Positions 33,366-45,300 of a DNA stretch of 64,000 nucleotides are shown here, piece by piece. A model generated the notes under the pieces. It had not been told where the DNA came from. It made no database searches and was given only the letters and a program-made list of their open reading frames with translations. The translations under genes and the position numbers were made by a program. Position 1 is the stretch's first letter; each line of letters starts with the position of its first letter. The stretch comes from Phaseolus vulgaris (taxonomy: Eukaryota; Streptophyta; Magnoliopsida; Fabales; Fabaceae): the NCBI RefSeq assembly GCF_000499845.2, contig NC_023759.2, positions 37,161,785-37,225,784 on the forward strand, in the 5' to 3' direction.

Positions 33366-35948
33366 TTATGGTTCATCAATGACAATGTTTTTTATGTGTG
33401 AAATTTTGGGCCAAAACTCCCCAACATGGGGTTGATATTTTTCACATAAGTCAGGACAACCTTGAATTATCAAAGTTTCAATTGTAGTAAGGTAATGGAT
33501 GTTATCGGGGAGAGATACCAAATTTGGACAAGACTTTATAAAAAGTGTTTTCAGGTCAATCAGAGTTGTTAACCAATCTGGAAGTGTTTCAATATTATCA
33601 CAATTTTCAACTACCAAGCACTGTAAGGAGTTGGCAACTTCTTTAAGCCATTTAGGCAAGGCCACCAACTGTGATAAATTTGAAAATCGAACAGATTTTA
33701 ACTTTAGCTTGTGGCTTTGTTCTTCAAAGTGGTTGCCCTTCCACAGTTCCAAGTCCAAATTATCGCAGGATTCAACACTCAATGTTTCTAATTCAGGAAA
33801 AAATTTACCATCCAGCCGAAAAGACATTAGACTCTGACAATGATAAATACTCAATACTTTAAGAATAGGGAATTTCACACCTCCAAAGATAGACTCCAAA
33901 TTAGGGCTTAATGTAATAGACAGATTTGCAAGATTGCCCAGACTAGCAATGTCATTGTCAGGCAAAATAGATTGCTTAGTACTGAACTCTAAATGACGGA
34001 GACTGATCAACTTTCTTAATCCTTTGGGCATTGCTTCCAGCTCTTTGCATTCCTCAAGCTTCAACACTTGCAGACTTTGCAGCTTGCAAATAGACTCCGG
34101 GAGTCTCTTAATGTTGAGATTTTGGCTAATGTCCAAATATCTCAAATGTTTCAACTTAGCAATGGTACGGGGCAAAGTCTCCATTGTCGAAGCCCATAAA
34201 TTCAAAACTCGCAAATATTTGAACTTTGACACACAAGTATTTATTAAAGCTTCACTGTTGATTTCTTTTGAACCGTATCGAAACAGTATGGTTCTCATAG
34301 CTACCGATTTTTTGTGGTATAAATTGTTAAACAAACTGCTTTCAGCAAAAGACAGATGCCGAACATTATCTGGAATATTTTGAATATTGGAACTTACATA
34401 TAGACAGTCATCCTTTGCAACAAATAGAGCGAGATCATGCACCAAATCATGTATTGTAAAACTATAAACCGTGCCAAAGTTTGTAAAATCTTGAAGAAAA
34501 GATCTTGACAAAAGTTCATGCAAATATTTATTGGCCACATCTTCAAGTGTTCTGTTCTTTTTTGGTACTGCAATGAGTCCAAGTGCCCCCCAAAGCGAAC
34601 TTATTTCATAACTATTAATTTCGTAATCCTTTGGGAAAAGGGAAAACATTGCAAAACATTGTCTCAAATAGGACGGCATAAAATCATAACTTAATTTAAG
34701 GGCAGGTAAAATGTCATCCTTTTCGTGAGGCAAATTCCAAATTTCATTCTCACTCACATATTCCCATTCACTGGCCTCAAACTTCGAGAATAATAAACTG
34801 CCTAATGTTCTCACTGCCAATGGGACCCCTCTGCTTTTTTTCACAATTTCTCTCCCAATATTTACTAGGTGATCATGCTTTTCCTCTTCTCCTTCTTTAA
34901 ATGCCCATTTGACAAAGAGAGACAATGAATCCTCCTCAGAAAGACCTTCTAAAATGTGAGAGGGAACTGAACCCATCATGGAAGCAATTGAATGACTACG
35001 TGTGGTCACAAGGATTTTACTTCCTGCTGCACTTACTTGGATTAAATTCCTCAGCTCAACCCATTTAACACGATCTTCGTTCCATACATCGTCTAAGACG
35101 AGTAAGAATTTTTTACCGGAAATTTTGTTTTTCAGCTGATTTTGCAGTTGCTCCAGATCCAACATGTTCAAGTTTTGTTGGTGAGGAGGAGCATATTGAT
35201 CATTGGCTGAATTGATGATTTTGATAATGAGTTGTTTAATGTCAAAGTCATCAGAAACACACACCCACATCTTCAACGGAAAACACTCCTGGATCCTGCT
35301 GTCATTGAACACAAACTTTGCAAGCGTAGTCTTTCCCAAGCCTCCCATCCCCACAAGAGGGATAACAGAAAGACTTGTATCACCATCATTAGAATTTTGC
35401 AGTATCAAAAGATCTATGATCTTTTCTTTATCCTGTTTCCTTCCTATCACATCTGAATCACTCACACGGGAATGTGTCATATCTCTCCGATGCACAACAC
35501 GTGTGTCAACATCAGTTATTTGAAGACTAAATTTGTGCCTATCAGCTGCAACCTTGTCTAGTCTGTTGCTGATATCTTTAATTTGTTGAGCCATTTTGTA
35601 ACGAAAGAGAAGTGGATTAGAGCTTGAGAAGAAGTGACTTACCTTGTCTTTGGTGGTACCGTGAGCTTTGACCACTTTGTTTCGCAGTGTTTGGCACTCA
35701 AATTCATCCAAAAGATCTTCGGCATCGGAGAAGACAATTTTGAGCTGAGTGAGCCATTCGCGCAGCTGATGGTTGTGCTCCTGCTTTTGCTGAGCATCTA
35801 ACAACACAGCCTTGACTAAAGAGAGAGTCTTTGTAAGGTCTGGAAGATTGTCATATAAACCCACCAATCGAGAAGCTTCTTGAAAAGCATGAGAAGCAAT
35901 CTTTGTTATGAGTGACTCTGCGATGGTGAAGAGAAATGATTCGGCCAT
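33366..35948 (-). CDS. CNL-3: CC-NB-ARC-LRR disease-resistance protein (RGA-like)
   Basis: Predicted intracellular immune receptor of 860 residues, one exon, intact. Order: Rx-type coiled coil (DAEDLLDEFE near 77), P-loop GMGGLGKTT at 200, kinase-2 LLVLDDVW at 282, GSKILVTTR, GVPLAVRTLG, CFAMFSLFPKD, VHD at 503-505, then leucine-rich repeats from about 580, including LPDWLTTLIDLKTLFIKSCP near the end. ATG 35948 starts MAESFLFTIAESL, the family start; the upstream frame has no ATG. It is the closest relative of pseudogene CNL-4, which shares GLIAxPKxNRTLEDVANxYL. The gene is transcribed toward LINE-A, with a duplicated promoter behind it. Specificity unknown. Confidence 0.93.
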   Translation of the reverse strand: MAESFLFTIAESLITKIASHAFQEASRLVGLYDNLPDLTKTLSLVKAVLLDAQQKQEHNHQLREWLTQLKIVFSDAEDLLDEFECQTLRNKVVKAHGTTKDKVSHFFSSSNPLLFRYKMAQQIKDISNRLDKVAADRHKFSLQITDVDTRVVHRRDMTHSRVSDSDVIGRKQDKEKIIDLLILQNSNDGDTSLSVIPLVGMGGLGKTTLAKFVFNDSRIQECFPLKMWVCVSDDFDIKQLIIKIINSANDQYAPPHQQNLNMLDLEQLQNQLKNKISGKKFLLVLDDVWNEDRVKWVELRNLIQVSAAGSKILVTTRSHSIASMMGSVPSHILEGLSEEDSLSLFVKWAFKEGEEEKHDHLVNIGREIVKKSRGVPLAVRTLGSLLFSKFEASEWEYVSENEIWNLPHEKDDILPALKLSYDFMPSYLRQCFAMFSLFPKDYEINSYEISSLWGALGLIAVPKKNRTLEDVANKYLHELLSRSFLQDFTNFGTVYSFTIHDLVHDLALFVAKDDCLYVSSNIQNIPDNVRHLSFAESSLFNNLYHKKSVAMRTILFRYGSKEINSEALINTCVSKFKYLRVLNLWASTMETLPRTIAKLKHLRYLDISQNLNIKRLPESICKLQSLQVLKLEECKELEAMPKGLRKLISLRHLEFSTKQSILPDNDIASLGNLANLSITLSPNLESIFGGVKFPILKVLSIYHCQSLMSFRLDGKFFPELETLSVESCDNLDLELWKGNHFEEQSHKLKLKSVRFSNLSQLVALPKWLKEVANSLQCLVVENCDNIETLPDWLTTLIDLKTLFIKSCPNLVSLPDNIHYLTTIETLIIQGCPDLCEKYQPHVGEFWPKISHIKNIVIDEP

Positions 35949-36037
35949 AGTTATCTGAAATTCAAACAGCAGAGGAGAGGAGAGGATGAGATGGAAAGGC
36001 AAAAGAAAGTAAACTTTGTTGATGAGAGAGTGTTTGC

Positions 36038-36290
36038 CCAATGGATTGCAGAACTATTTAATAAGTAATGCCACTTGCTTTGCCGCCATCTTTTTTATAT
36101 ATAATGTTGAAAGACGAAGAAGACTATGAAGTATTAAATATTTTCTTCCACGTCAGAAGATGCCCATTGGATTCCCGAACTGCTGAATAAAACATTAATG
36201 CCACCTGCTACCATCTTTTTTACATAAAATACTGAAAGACGAAGAAGACTACGAAGTATTAAATTTTTTTCTTCCACGTCACACATGTCA
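36038..36290 (-). promoter_or_regulatory. CNL-3 promoter: tandem ~125-bp duplication with TGACGTGG boxes
   Basis: Two adjacent copies (about 36038-36162 and 36163-36290) share AATGCCAC, CCATCTTTTTTA, GAAAGACGAAGAAGACTA and TTCCACGTCA. On the coding strand each has TGACGTGG (36148-36155 and 36274-36281), a TGACG/G-box-like bZIP site. The proximal copy has a good TATA box (minus-strand TATATAAA at 36094-36101), about 145 bp before the ATG; the distal copy has lost it. Binding is inferred from the motif. Confidence 0.65.
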
Positions 36291-36291
36291 T

Positions 36292-36635
36292 CTTCCACAC
36301 TCAGAAATTCGAAAGAGGGAAAAAACGAAAAAAAAACTATTTGTTAACAAAACATTTAGACTCGATAAGAAACAAATGAGAAGAGTTAAATAATTTTTAT
36401 TACGCATAAGAACATATATTGTTTTGCAGGAGTTAAAATATAACTGGAGGGCATATGAATATCTATCCAATTTGACATCATTCAAACAATTTTATAATAT
36501 ATTTTAAATTAAAATTGTGTCAAAACATATTTGTAATATATTTGGAGGGGTTAATTTAGAAGGGTTGTTGAATACGTCTTGCATCTAGTCTTAATGTTAT
36601 CTAACAAGCTTCTTTGATTGTCTTTTGCACAGCCG

Positions 36636-36681
<46 letters not shown>

Positions 36682-37107
36682 GTTTGTCTACAATGTGTCT
36701 TAAGTGCTGATTCTTAAGCTATTAGATTATTACTTCATTTTAAGTATTTTGTTATTCTCTTATAGAATTAGTTGCGTAATAATTAGTTTATATTAGTCTT
36801 ATTAATGTAAATTCCATCTTATGGGCTTGTATAAAAGAAACTAAAGGAATTAACTGAAATTTAAGAGTTTTTTTGTTAGGAATTTCAATTAAGCAAAATA
36901 GTATAATTTCATATATACTCGAAATAGAATGAACTTGATGTTTCATTCTCTCCTCACACGATTTTCTATTCGAATTCACTTGCTCGCTTCATTCTTGTTC
37001 GTTCATCACTGACTCACTCGGCATTTACTCGCGCCACTTTTTCCTTGTACATTATCTCTTTCTTTGTGTGCACTATCTCCTTTTTAAAATGTTTTCCAAA
37101 TTTTGCT
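36292..37107. other. AT-rich intergenic DNA upstream of CNL-3
   Basis: No gene seen. A (TA)n microsatellite runs from about 36637 to 36680. Confidence 0.6.
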
Positions 37108-37192
37108 AACCTGCTTTAAGCAAAAGATGCCCAATATTATCTGGAATATTTTGGATGTTGGAACATGGAGAGACTTATCCTTTGCAACAAAT
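37108..37192 (-). pseudogene. CNL relic, region just after the VHD motif
   Basis: Matches CNL-3 around 34325-34425: CAAAAGATGCCxAATATTAT, CTGGAATATTTTGxATxTTG and TCCTTTGCAACAAAT recur in the same order. This is roughly 28 codons between the NB-ARC end and the first LRR. Nothing else of the gene is left on either side. Confidence 0.75.
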
Positions 37193-38116
37193 ATTCTAAA
37201 CGTTGGAATATGTGACAGTAGTCCTGAAATCTACCGCATATTGGTTACAAGGTTCACTTGTGAAATAACTACAACAATTCTATCTTTCCTTACGACTATT
37301 TTTTTAGGAATATTTTCGTTGTTGACCCTATGTTTGTACTGATATGCATGATAACCTGACCTCCCACCGATAAAGCAAGTTCCATTCTTCTTGAAGAAGG
37401 GGTTAGATCCATTGGGATGAGATTTTTTTTCTTGTACCTTTTTGGATTTGGTTTGTCTTTTACCATACTTTTTGTTCTCGTCGGCTCAAAGTCGGTCGGA
37501 ATCTGGGTGAGCTCCTAGTGGTCTCCCTTCAAGCTCTAGTGATTCAACCTTCACGAAACGAGAGGAGTTCCTCCTGCAGAAAATACTCCGACACTCAAGT
37601 CAGTAAGAGCATAAAATTCTATGTATATAGTGAATGTAATGCTAAATTTCGAGTTAAGATACTCCCTGTGAATGGTTATCTATTTATAAGCCTTCATGGG
37701 CTTGGATCTTTGTCACTGGTTTCTTCAGGTTTTAATGTGTCATATTATAGTATCTTTTCATCAAATCTGAATATCGTGTATATATATAAATCAGAGTATT
37801 CTGTAATATAATTGGAGCATTTATGTAATATAATAAGGGGTATTGCGTAAGTAAATTAGAACATTTATGCAATATAATCAGGGACATTGTGCAGATAAAT
37901 CAAAGCATTCAAAGAGGTCGGGATATTGTGCATTAAAAACACATTAATTATGTTGTGACGAGATTGCTTATTCCTGACATTATTTTAACAAGATCACCGA
38001 ATTGGGCATAGGCCCACTTTACTGCGTTTTGGGTCTGTTCAATTGGCCTTATCGTGATACCTAATGAGTCGGTCTACTCGATCCAATTCCTAGCAGTCTC
38101 GAGATGGTATAGAGAA
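37193..38116. other. Unclassified, probably transposon-derived DNA
   Basis: No gene domain seen. Repeated phrases (ATTTATGTAATATAATxAGG and ATTTATGCAATATAATCAGG near 37810-37880) and higher GC toward the right suggest old LTR or untranslated retroelement DNA. Confidence 0.4.
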
Positions 38117-38460
38117 TGGAGAAGGTCGTCATGCTTGGCTTAGACCTCAAGCTACCAGAATGGAGAAGGTTGTCATGCTCGGCTTAGACCTCGAGCTGCC
38201 AAAATGGAGGAGCCAATAGAGATGGTTTTATTATGTCAGATATTTAATCTAGTATCTGGAGCACAGAATATAGAAAATAGATTCTAAAAATTCGAATACT
38301 AAATATTTAGACCCTTTTAAGCCCTTTTGCTGGATTGTTGGTCTGCAGAATGAATCCAATAAGGCGGCATGCTCGACCTGGACCTCGAGCTACTAGAATG
38401 GAGGAGGTCGGCATGCTCAGCCTAGACCTCGAGCTTCCAGAAGGGAGAAGGTCGACATGT
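38117..38460. repeat. 44-bp minisatellite in two pairs
   Basis: The unit GGCTTAGACCTCGAGCT with AATGGAGAAGGT and CATGCT occurs twice at 38117-38204 and twice at 38355-38460, separated by about 150 bp of unrelated AT-rich DNA. Confidence 0.75.
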
Positions 38461-38839
38461 TTGGTTCTCTCACTATTTAGGCCGATATGGAATACATCTG
38501 ACTTGGACTTTGATCAGTATGTGTCCGATCAAATCTGGGACGGAACATAGCCTCCCAGCCTTGAGCCGAGCGAGTGAGGTGAAAAGGCTTGTAAAAAACA
38601 TTTGCGGCTAAGTCCGACCGTTCAATACATTTTTCTTGAAGAGTAGTATACGTTTTTATGTGAGAAAGGTCAAGTTAAAATCAAACCTGAGCTTTGATGT
38701 GTGCGAGCATTTGTTGAAGTCATTTGCGGTTAAGCTCGAATGCTTGTTGAATCTACCTTTGAAAAACATTATACTTTTAAGCAATAAATGGCCTATCCTT
38801 TGGGGAGGGTGTGGGTTCGATCGGGCAGCTTGGTTCTGA
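38461..38839. other. Spacer between two minisatellites
   Basis: No gene seen. TTTGCGGCTAAGTCCGACC and TTTGCGGTTAAGCTCGAAT (near 38601 and 38722) are similar phrases about 120 bp apart, so this is probably another diverged repeat of the same element. Confidence 0.4.
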
Positions 38840-39213
38840 GCTGATTCTGAGTTGCTTCGAAGCTACAACTGATCGCAGACTCTCAGGTCCGATGTAAGTG
38901 CAACTAGACTTTGTTCTGAATTGCGGTTAAGTGCAGACTCATTGGGTCCAATGTAGATTGTACATGAAACTGGTTTTTATTCCCAGTTGCTTGCCGATCG
39001 TGGACTCACGAGTCCAATGTAGATGTAGAGGCAATTGAATTTTATTCCCAGTTGCTTATCGATCGCAGACTCCTGGGTCCGATGTAGAGGCAACTAGTTT
39101 TTGTTCCGAGTTGCTTGTCGATCGCGGATTCCCGGGTCCGATGTAGAGGCAACTGGTTTTTTTTCTGAGTTGCTTGTCAATCACGGACTCCTGTGTCCGA
39201 TGTAAAGACAACT
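38840..39213. repeat. 59-bp minisatellite, about six copies
   Basis: Units carry GAGTTGCTTGTCGATCGC, GACTCxxGGGTCCGATGTAG and AGGCAACTGG. The last three copies are the most alike. Likely part of a non-coding retroelement region. Confidence 0.85.
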
Positions 39214-39217
39214 GGTT

Positions 39218-39310
39218 TTGATTGATTATTTGTATTGTTTTTTTGTTTCTAATTCTTGATCTAGAATCTTACTTCTGACAACGCGGTGCACTTGCCGTAA
39301 AAAGTCATCA
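39218..39310 (+). repeat. Fragment of the solo-LTR family (copy D)
   Basis: Fuses two non-adjacent pieces of the LTR at 61881-62985: TTGATTGATTATTxGTATTG to TAGAATCTTA, then CTTCTGACAACGCGGTGCAC to the exact LTR end AAAGTCATCA. About 480 bp in between are missing. Confidence 0.75.
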
Positions 39311-39313
39311 GAC

Positions 39314-41690
39314 TACTATATCTATCTCATGGGTAAGGTGGGAGAAACTGTGTTATCCTAAGGAGGAGGGTGGACTGGGAATTAAAGATATACGAAAGTT
39401 CAACGTTGCTCTTCTGGCCAAGTGGAAATGACGTCTTTTGTCTGAAGAAAAAAGGAGATGGAAGGAGGTACTGATATCTAAATATGGCATGGACTTAGAT
39501 CACTGTCAATCAAATGTGAAAAGCCAATCCTGGTGGTGGAGAGACTTATCTAAAGTATGCGGGGAGGGAGAAGGAGTAGGATGGTTTCAAGCAATAATAG
39601 AATGGAAAGTGGGAGTTGGAGACAAAGTCAGATTCTGGGAAGACGCGTGGGTAAGCAGTAACAACTTCAAAACAATGTTTCTGAGGTTGTATTCAATTTC
39701 TTCGAACCAAAGAAAAAAGGTGGGAGAGATAGGGGAGTGGGCAGAATCAATATGGCAATGGAGGTTGAGGTGGAGACGAGACATGTTTGAGTGGGAAAAT
39801 GCAAAAAGAGAAAAGTTGTTGGGGGCTCTAAATCAGGTTATTTTGAATAAGGAGGTGAATGACTTACAAGTGTGGGGAGGCGATGCATCAAGACAATTCA
39901 CTGTGAAATCAACTTATGGGTGCTTATCAAATCATGTCAATGGTGATAATAATGAGTATTTCAAGCAACTTTGGAAGGTTAAAGCATTGCCTAATGTGAT
40001 CACCACTGCATGCATGGTTTTGCTCATCTACATGTGCTCTTTGCCAAAATGCAGATGAAACATCTCAACATCTCTTTTTAGAATGTGCTATCTCTCAACG
40101 TGTGTGGTATCTATGTTATAGGTGGATTGGTATTATTTTCGTCCAACATAAGGATTTTTCGTCCAACATAAGGATCTGAAACGCACTTTGAGAGTTTTCA
40201 CCTAACTCATTAATAACAAACAAAACTTGATATGGAAAGGTCGTTGGACAGCTGTGATGAGCTGTGATGAGGTGTATTTGGGAACAAAGAAATTGTGTAG
40301 TCTTTAATCAGGGAGTAGCCGATTCGGAAGAAATCTAGCATTTGGCACAACTGAAAACTTGGCTTTGACTGAAACATAGGATGAATTCCTTTGTTCATTC
40401 TTTCTCAGACGGGTATCTGAATCCCCTCCTGTCTATTAAAAGCTATAAATAAAGAGGGAGGGGTAAAGTGAAGGCTGTTACTCTCCTATGAAGTTGAAGG
40501 TAGTGTGAAGGAAGGAGAGTGAGAATTGGAATGGTGGCAGATTAAACACTTAACATTACAATGGTGTTTGGCTAAAAGAAGAGGAATCATGGTTTGTTTG
40601 GTTTTTGCTGAAATGCAGGAAAATCAGGTTTATATTCTGCTTCACCTCTGGTGTTGTTCTGCTGTGGCACTTTTAAATTGACAATATCATCCAGAATTGG
40701 TAGAGAACCTGTAGGTGGTGCTCTATGGGGCGTTTGTGCTGAATTAGGTTGGTGAAGGCAATTTGAAGGCTAAGCTATGAAGAAGGGAGTCATCATAGAA
40801 GAAGAGGTTGGAGGCGCAGGGTAGACCATAATGTAGTAGCTGATGCAGAACCACTCGGTGCGTATGTGGTTGACGTGCACGTGCGCAATGTAGTGGAAAC
40901 TCAAGAACTCCGTTCTTGTGAATCACTGAAATAATTTAGCTCAGTGCGTATGCTGCCAAGCTTTTTTAGAGCCATTGGAACAAAGCCTTTGTTGGGTGCT
41001 GTTGGAAGAAATAGTAGGATGTTGCTGTTTTTGGAAGTTTGGGGATTAAAGATGAAATCCACACACTTAAGGATGAAGACTCAAGTCTTTCAAGGTGGAG
41101 TAGAGAAGAATTTCATGGAATTGGAGCTAGAAGGATTGGAGTAATTGGAGAGTCAATTCTTGGTTGTAAGCCCTCGCGGTCCAATTTCTGAGAACCAAGC
41201 AGCATTTATCTTCAATTCAGAATTTGGTGCAGCCACAATTCTGCATAATTTTCATGCACAAATGTGGCATAAGTGATGTATATCAGCTGCTTAATTGCGG
41301 TATAATGGAGGAGCATAGGCAATGGTGTTTAATTATAGAGCATTTGATGCATATGTGAAACAGAACCGGTGTGTAGCGTCTGTGTGTGCCTAATTTGTGA
41401 ATGCTGGTAAACGCACATTAAAGACACCTAGTAGGCTATTATTTATTTGTGAAGCAGAACTGTTCTGCCGTGTTTTGTGTGCCTAATATCTCTGTTATGG
41501 CCAATTGTGTAGTTCCTTATGAGTTGGTGGAAGTGTAAGAATGGATTTTATCTTAAGAACTCTATGCTCATAATTAGTAAGGAGTTCTTGATTTTTGTGT
41601 ACCGATTGAAACATTCTAAAATATCTTTTTCTAATTTATTTAATTTTTTACTAATAAAGAAAACCTGCTTTTGAATAAAAAAAACTAAGA
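39314..41690 (+). mobile_element. LINE-B, 5'-truncated plant L1
   Basis: Begins inside ORF2 after the RT core ([20 protein letters not shown]) and runs through the C-terminal region to a 3' UTR and an A-rich end at about 41670-41690. 5' truncation is usual for target-primed insertion. The 3' UTR (about 40440-41690) has no credible gene; the short open frames there are chance. Confidence 0.8.
39330..40435 (+). pseudogene. LINE-B ORF2 C-terminal part
   Basis: After a TGA near 39427, a 206-codon frame reads SQSWWWRDLSKVCGEG, VRFWEDAWV and QFTVKSTYGCLS, the post-RT region before the zinc-binding zf-RVT domain. The zf-RVT part (CSLCQNADETSQHLFLECA) continues in another frame after about 40030. 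A direct repeat of TTTTCGTCCAACATAAGGAT at about 40136-40176 is a small internal duplication that adds a shift. Confidence 0.8.
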
Positions 41691-41944
41691 TTTTAATATG
41701 ATATCTGATTGTGCTCATATTGTAATATACAATTAATTGTTTAGAACATTATAACATTTTTTTATCTTACGATTTAAAATATTTTCCTAATTAACAAGTT
41801 ATATGAAATTATTCATAGATATTTTTGGACATGTGTTTTATTGTTCCGTATTATTTTGAAAACTGTACGTATTGGACTTAATCAGCTGATCATGAAATAT
41901 TCATTCCCTTTAAATGGTAGAATTTAATAGCTTTATATAGTTAG

Positions 41945-42262
41945 AATTTAATAATAATAAGTAGAAGAAAAATAATTATTAATTTAAAATAATAAGTAGA
42001 AGAAAAATATTACTAATAATAATATGTGTTTTTATAATAATAATTATTATTATTAATATTCTTCTTGTTAATAATAATAATACAATTATTATTATATTAT
42101 TATTAATATTATTATTTATTATTAATGATAATAATATGGTTATTATAATAATTCCTATTATTAATCAGTAATAATAATATTAATAATGATAATGATAATA
42201 ACAATAATAATACTCATAATCTTAATAATAATAATAAGAAGAAGAATAATAATTAAAGAAAC
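41945..42262. repeat. AAT/ATT-rich simple-sequence tract
   Basis: Nearly pure mixtures of AAT, ATT and TTA triplets with a few GAA interruptions, over about 320 bp. Several stretches are self-complementary. It sits between the tails of LINE-B and LINE-C. Confidence 0.85.
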
Positions 42263-42307
42263 AAAATTATCTAGTGTAGGTTTTATGTTTATTCACATAC
42301 ATGACTG

Positions 42308-45300
42308 TTTTTTTATCAGCAAAAAAATAAAGGTATTTTAAGGATACTTCAACCTTTATACAAGAGGTGCAGACAAAACAAACCGGTAACATCCTTTACC
42401 TATAAACAAAATTGTGATTCCCTACCTCACTACTAACCTTTATATTTTTTTATGGACCACATACAAACCAAAGGTTCAAAACACCAATCAGAGTAAGAAA
42501 AATATGTTAAGCGTACCTTCGATGTCATCCATGACCAAACCTTGAACTACGTCATCGAGAAAATTTCCAAGTGATCTATCCGCCCATTCCTGAAGATCTT
42601 CTTATTTCTATGCTTCAACATTTCTCCTATAACTGTTATCCACACACAACCAAATTCGATTAACATCTACACTTTCCTCAATTAGCCTAAATTGAGGAAC
42701 AATGCATTTTTGGCTCCTGATGTGCTAACGATATCAGTCCCACCCACTTGTAACACTTAGGCCATACAAGACAGGAAACTCTGCATGTACATAAGAGATG
42801 AGACGTGGTTTCCTTGACCTCCTCACACATATTACAAACACTACTTTCCATACTTATCCTCCTTTTCACTAGATTTTGTTTAGATGTTATTTTATCCTCT
42901 AACACCCTCCAAGCTATTAACTGCACTGATGGTTGAGCCTTAATCCTCCAAAACTCCTTGTACATAACAACTTCTTCATCCTGGCCTTCACCACGTAAAA
43001 CTCTGTAAGCCGATTAAACTATAAATAATGTATCAACACTTACTTTCCAAACCCACTTATCCTCCTTTTCTTCATTTATGCTCTTTGTATCCAACATCCT
43101 AGCCAACTCTTGCTCTAAATGCTTTTCCCAATCAAACAGGCTCCTTCTCCATCCTAAACTCCAAACTCAGTCTAGATTATTATTCCAACCTCCTGCCTGC
43201 CTCAACTTAGCTTCTCTGCAAGAAGAGATTGAGAATAGCCTTCGAGATTTTTCTCTCAGAGTTACATTTCCCAACCATCTATCTTCCCACAAACTAATCT
43301 CTCTTTTGTTCTCGATATCCCATACAATGTTGTCCTCAAAATTTCCTTTCCATCCCTGGAACCTCCAGACCTCCTTCAAATCCTTCCACCACAAGGAGTC
43401 AGACCTCGTAGCCTCTTGAGCCCTAAGATTTCTCCACCCACCATACTTCAAAACCACAACCTCCTTGGTCATTTTCCTCCGTGCCCAGCTGCCAAATCCA
43501 CTTCCCTAAAAGAGCGCCAGATTGAACTTTCTGAAATCTCTATCATTCCAGCTCACCCTCTCCCTTTGATTCATACACCTTTTCCACGAGGCCCAAGCTA
43601 TTTTCCTGCCTTCCATGCCCCAACCCCATAGGAAGTCCCTCTGCAATCTCTCCACCTCCTTTACCACCACGGACGACATTTTGTATATCGACAGATAAAA
43701 CAAAGGTAGAGAGGAAAGTACCAATTTGATCAAACATAAGCAGTCTGTCATTGAAATGAACTTACCTTTCCATCTTCCTAACCTGCTTCTCACTCTCTCC
43801 ACCACCCATTCCCAGAAGGTTCTTCTTTTATGGCATCCCCCAATGAGCAACCCCAGGTATTTAAAGGGAGTTCTCATTACTTCACAATTCAAGATAGTTA
43901 CGCAACACTGTAACATCTGCTGACTACAGCCCACCCCACCTATATTGCTCTTCAGATAGCTTACCTTTAAACCGGATACCAGTTTGAAACAGTTAAGCAT
44001 TGCCTTGATTGAAAACACACTTTGAGGATTTGCTTCACAAAAGAAAAGAGTGTTGTTCGCATACTGAAGCATATTCACCTTGACAAGCTCATCACCAATG
44101 GACACACTTTCCAGCAACTCTTTCTCCACAGCTTTCCTAATCACTCCAGCTACGCCCTCTGCTACAATCAGAAAGAGAAACGACGTTAATGGATCTTCTT
44201 GTCTCAATCCCCTCCTAGGTTTGAACTTTTGAGTAAGACTTCCATTAACTAACACGGAGATCGACGAAGATTGAAGGCACAGTCTTATCCAACCAATCCA
44301 ACGCTCACAAAAGCAAGCCTTTGAAGCATATAATAAATAAAGTCCTAATTAACTGAGTCATAAGCCTTCTCATAGTCAACCTTGAAAAAGATGCACCTTA
44401 TCTTTTTCCTCTTCATTTCTTCCAACATTTCGTTAGCCACCAATACACTATCTATTAAACCCCTCCTCTCCAGAAAAGCAGATTGCCTGACATCTATGAC
44501 TTTGTGTAATACCTTCTTCAGCCTCAAGAACATGATTTTAGCAACTATTTTGTACAAGCAACCCACCAAGGAAATCAATCTAAATTCATTTAGAAACTAG
44601 AGGTTATCCACTTTAGGGACTAGATATATAAAAGATATGTTCGTCCCCCTTGGTCATCTCCAGTCTCCTCACACCGCTTTTATGATATCTGACTTGATTT
44701 CTTCCCAGCAGAACTTTATAAAATCGAAATTGAACCCATCGGGGCCCGAACTCTTCGAACACTCACAGCTCCACACTGCACTCTTTATTTCCTCCTCTGT
44801 AATTCTTACTATCAACCTCTGATTATCCTCATTTGAGATGTAGGTGAATTCTGCATTGTCAATCCTAACCTGTTGTCAAGCCCCTCTGCTGAACCACTCT
44901 TTAAAGAACTCTTTAACCTTCTCCTTTATCGCCACTTGATCGTCAAACCACTGGTCGTTTTCTCTCAGCCCACTAATTCCATTACTAGACCTCCTCCACT
45001 TTATTACTGAGTGAAGGTACCTAGTATTCAAATCCCTCTGCTTTAGCTATCTCTGGCGCGCCTTCTGTTGAAATAGAATTTCCTACCTGTGACTATTCCT
45101 TCTTTGTTCTGCCAGAAGTAGTCTCCTTTCCTCCCTATCTTCCTCCTTGAGGTCGCTCTCGTCATCCCTCACATCCAGTTCTTGAATTCTCCTCTGAATA
45201 TCTTCCCCTCCTTATTTATATCCCCAAAAACATCACTATTCTACACCTTTAGATCTGACATCTTCCACGGACATGACTTTGATTCCTTGCAATACTAGAT

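Noticed and set aside
38840..39213. CRISPR-like regular repeats
   Set aside because: Units are directly adjacent tandem copies without unique spacers, in a plant genome.
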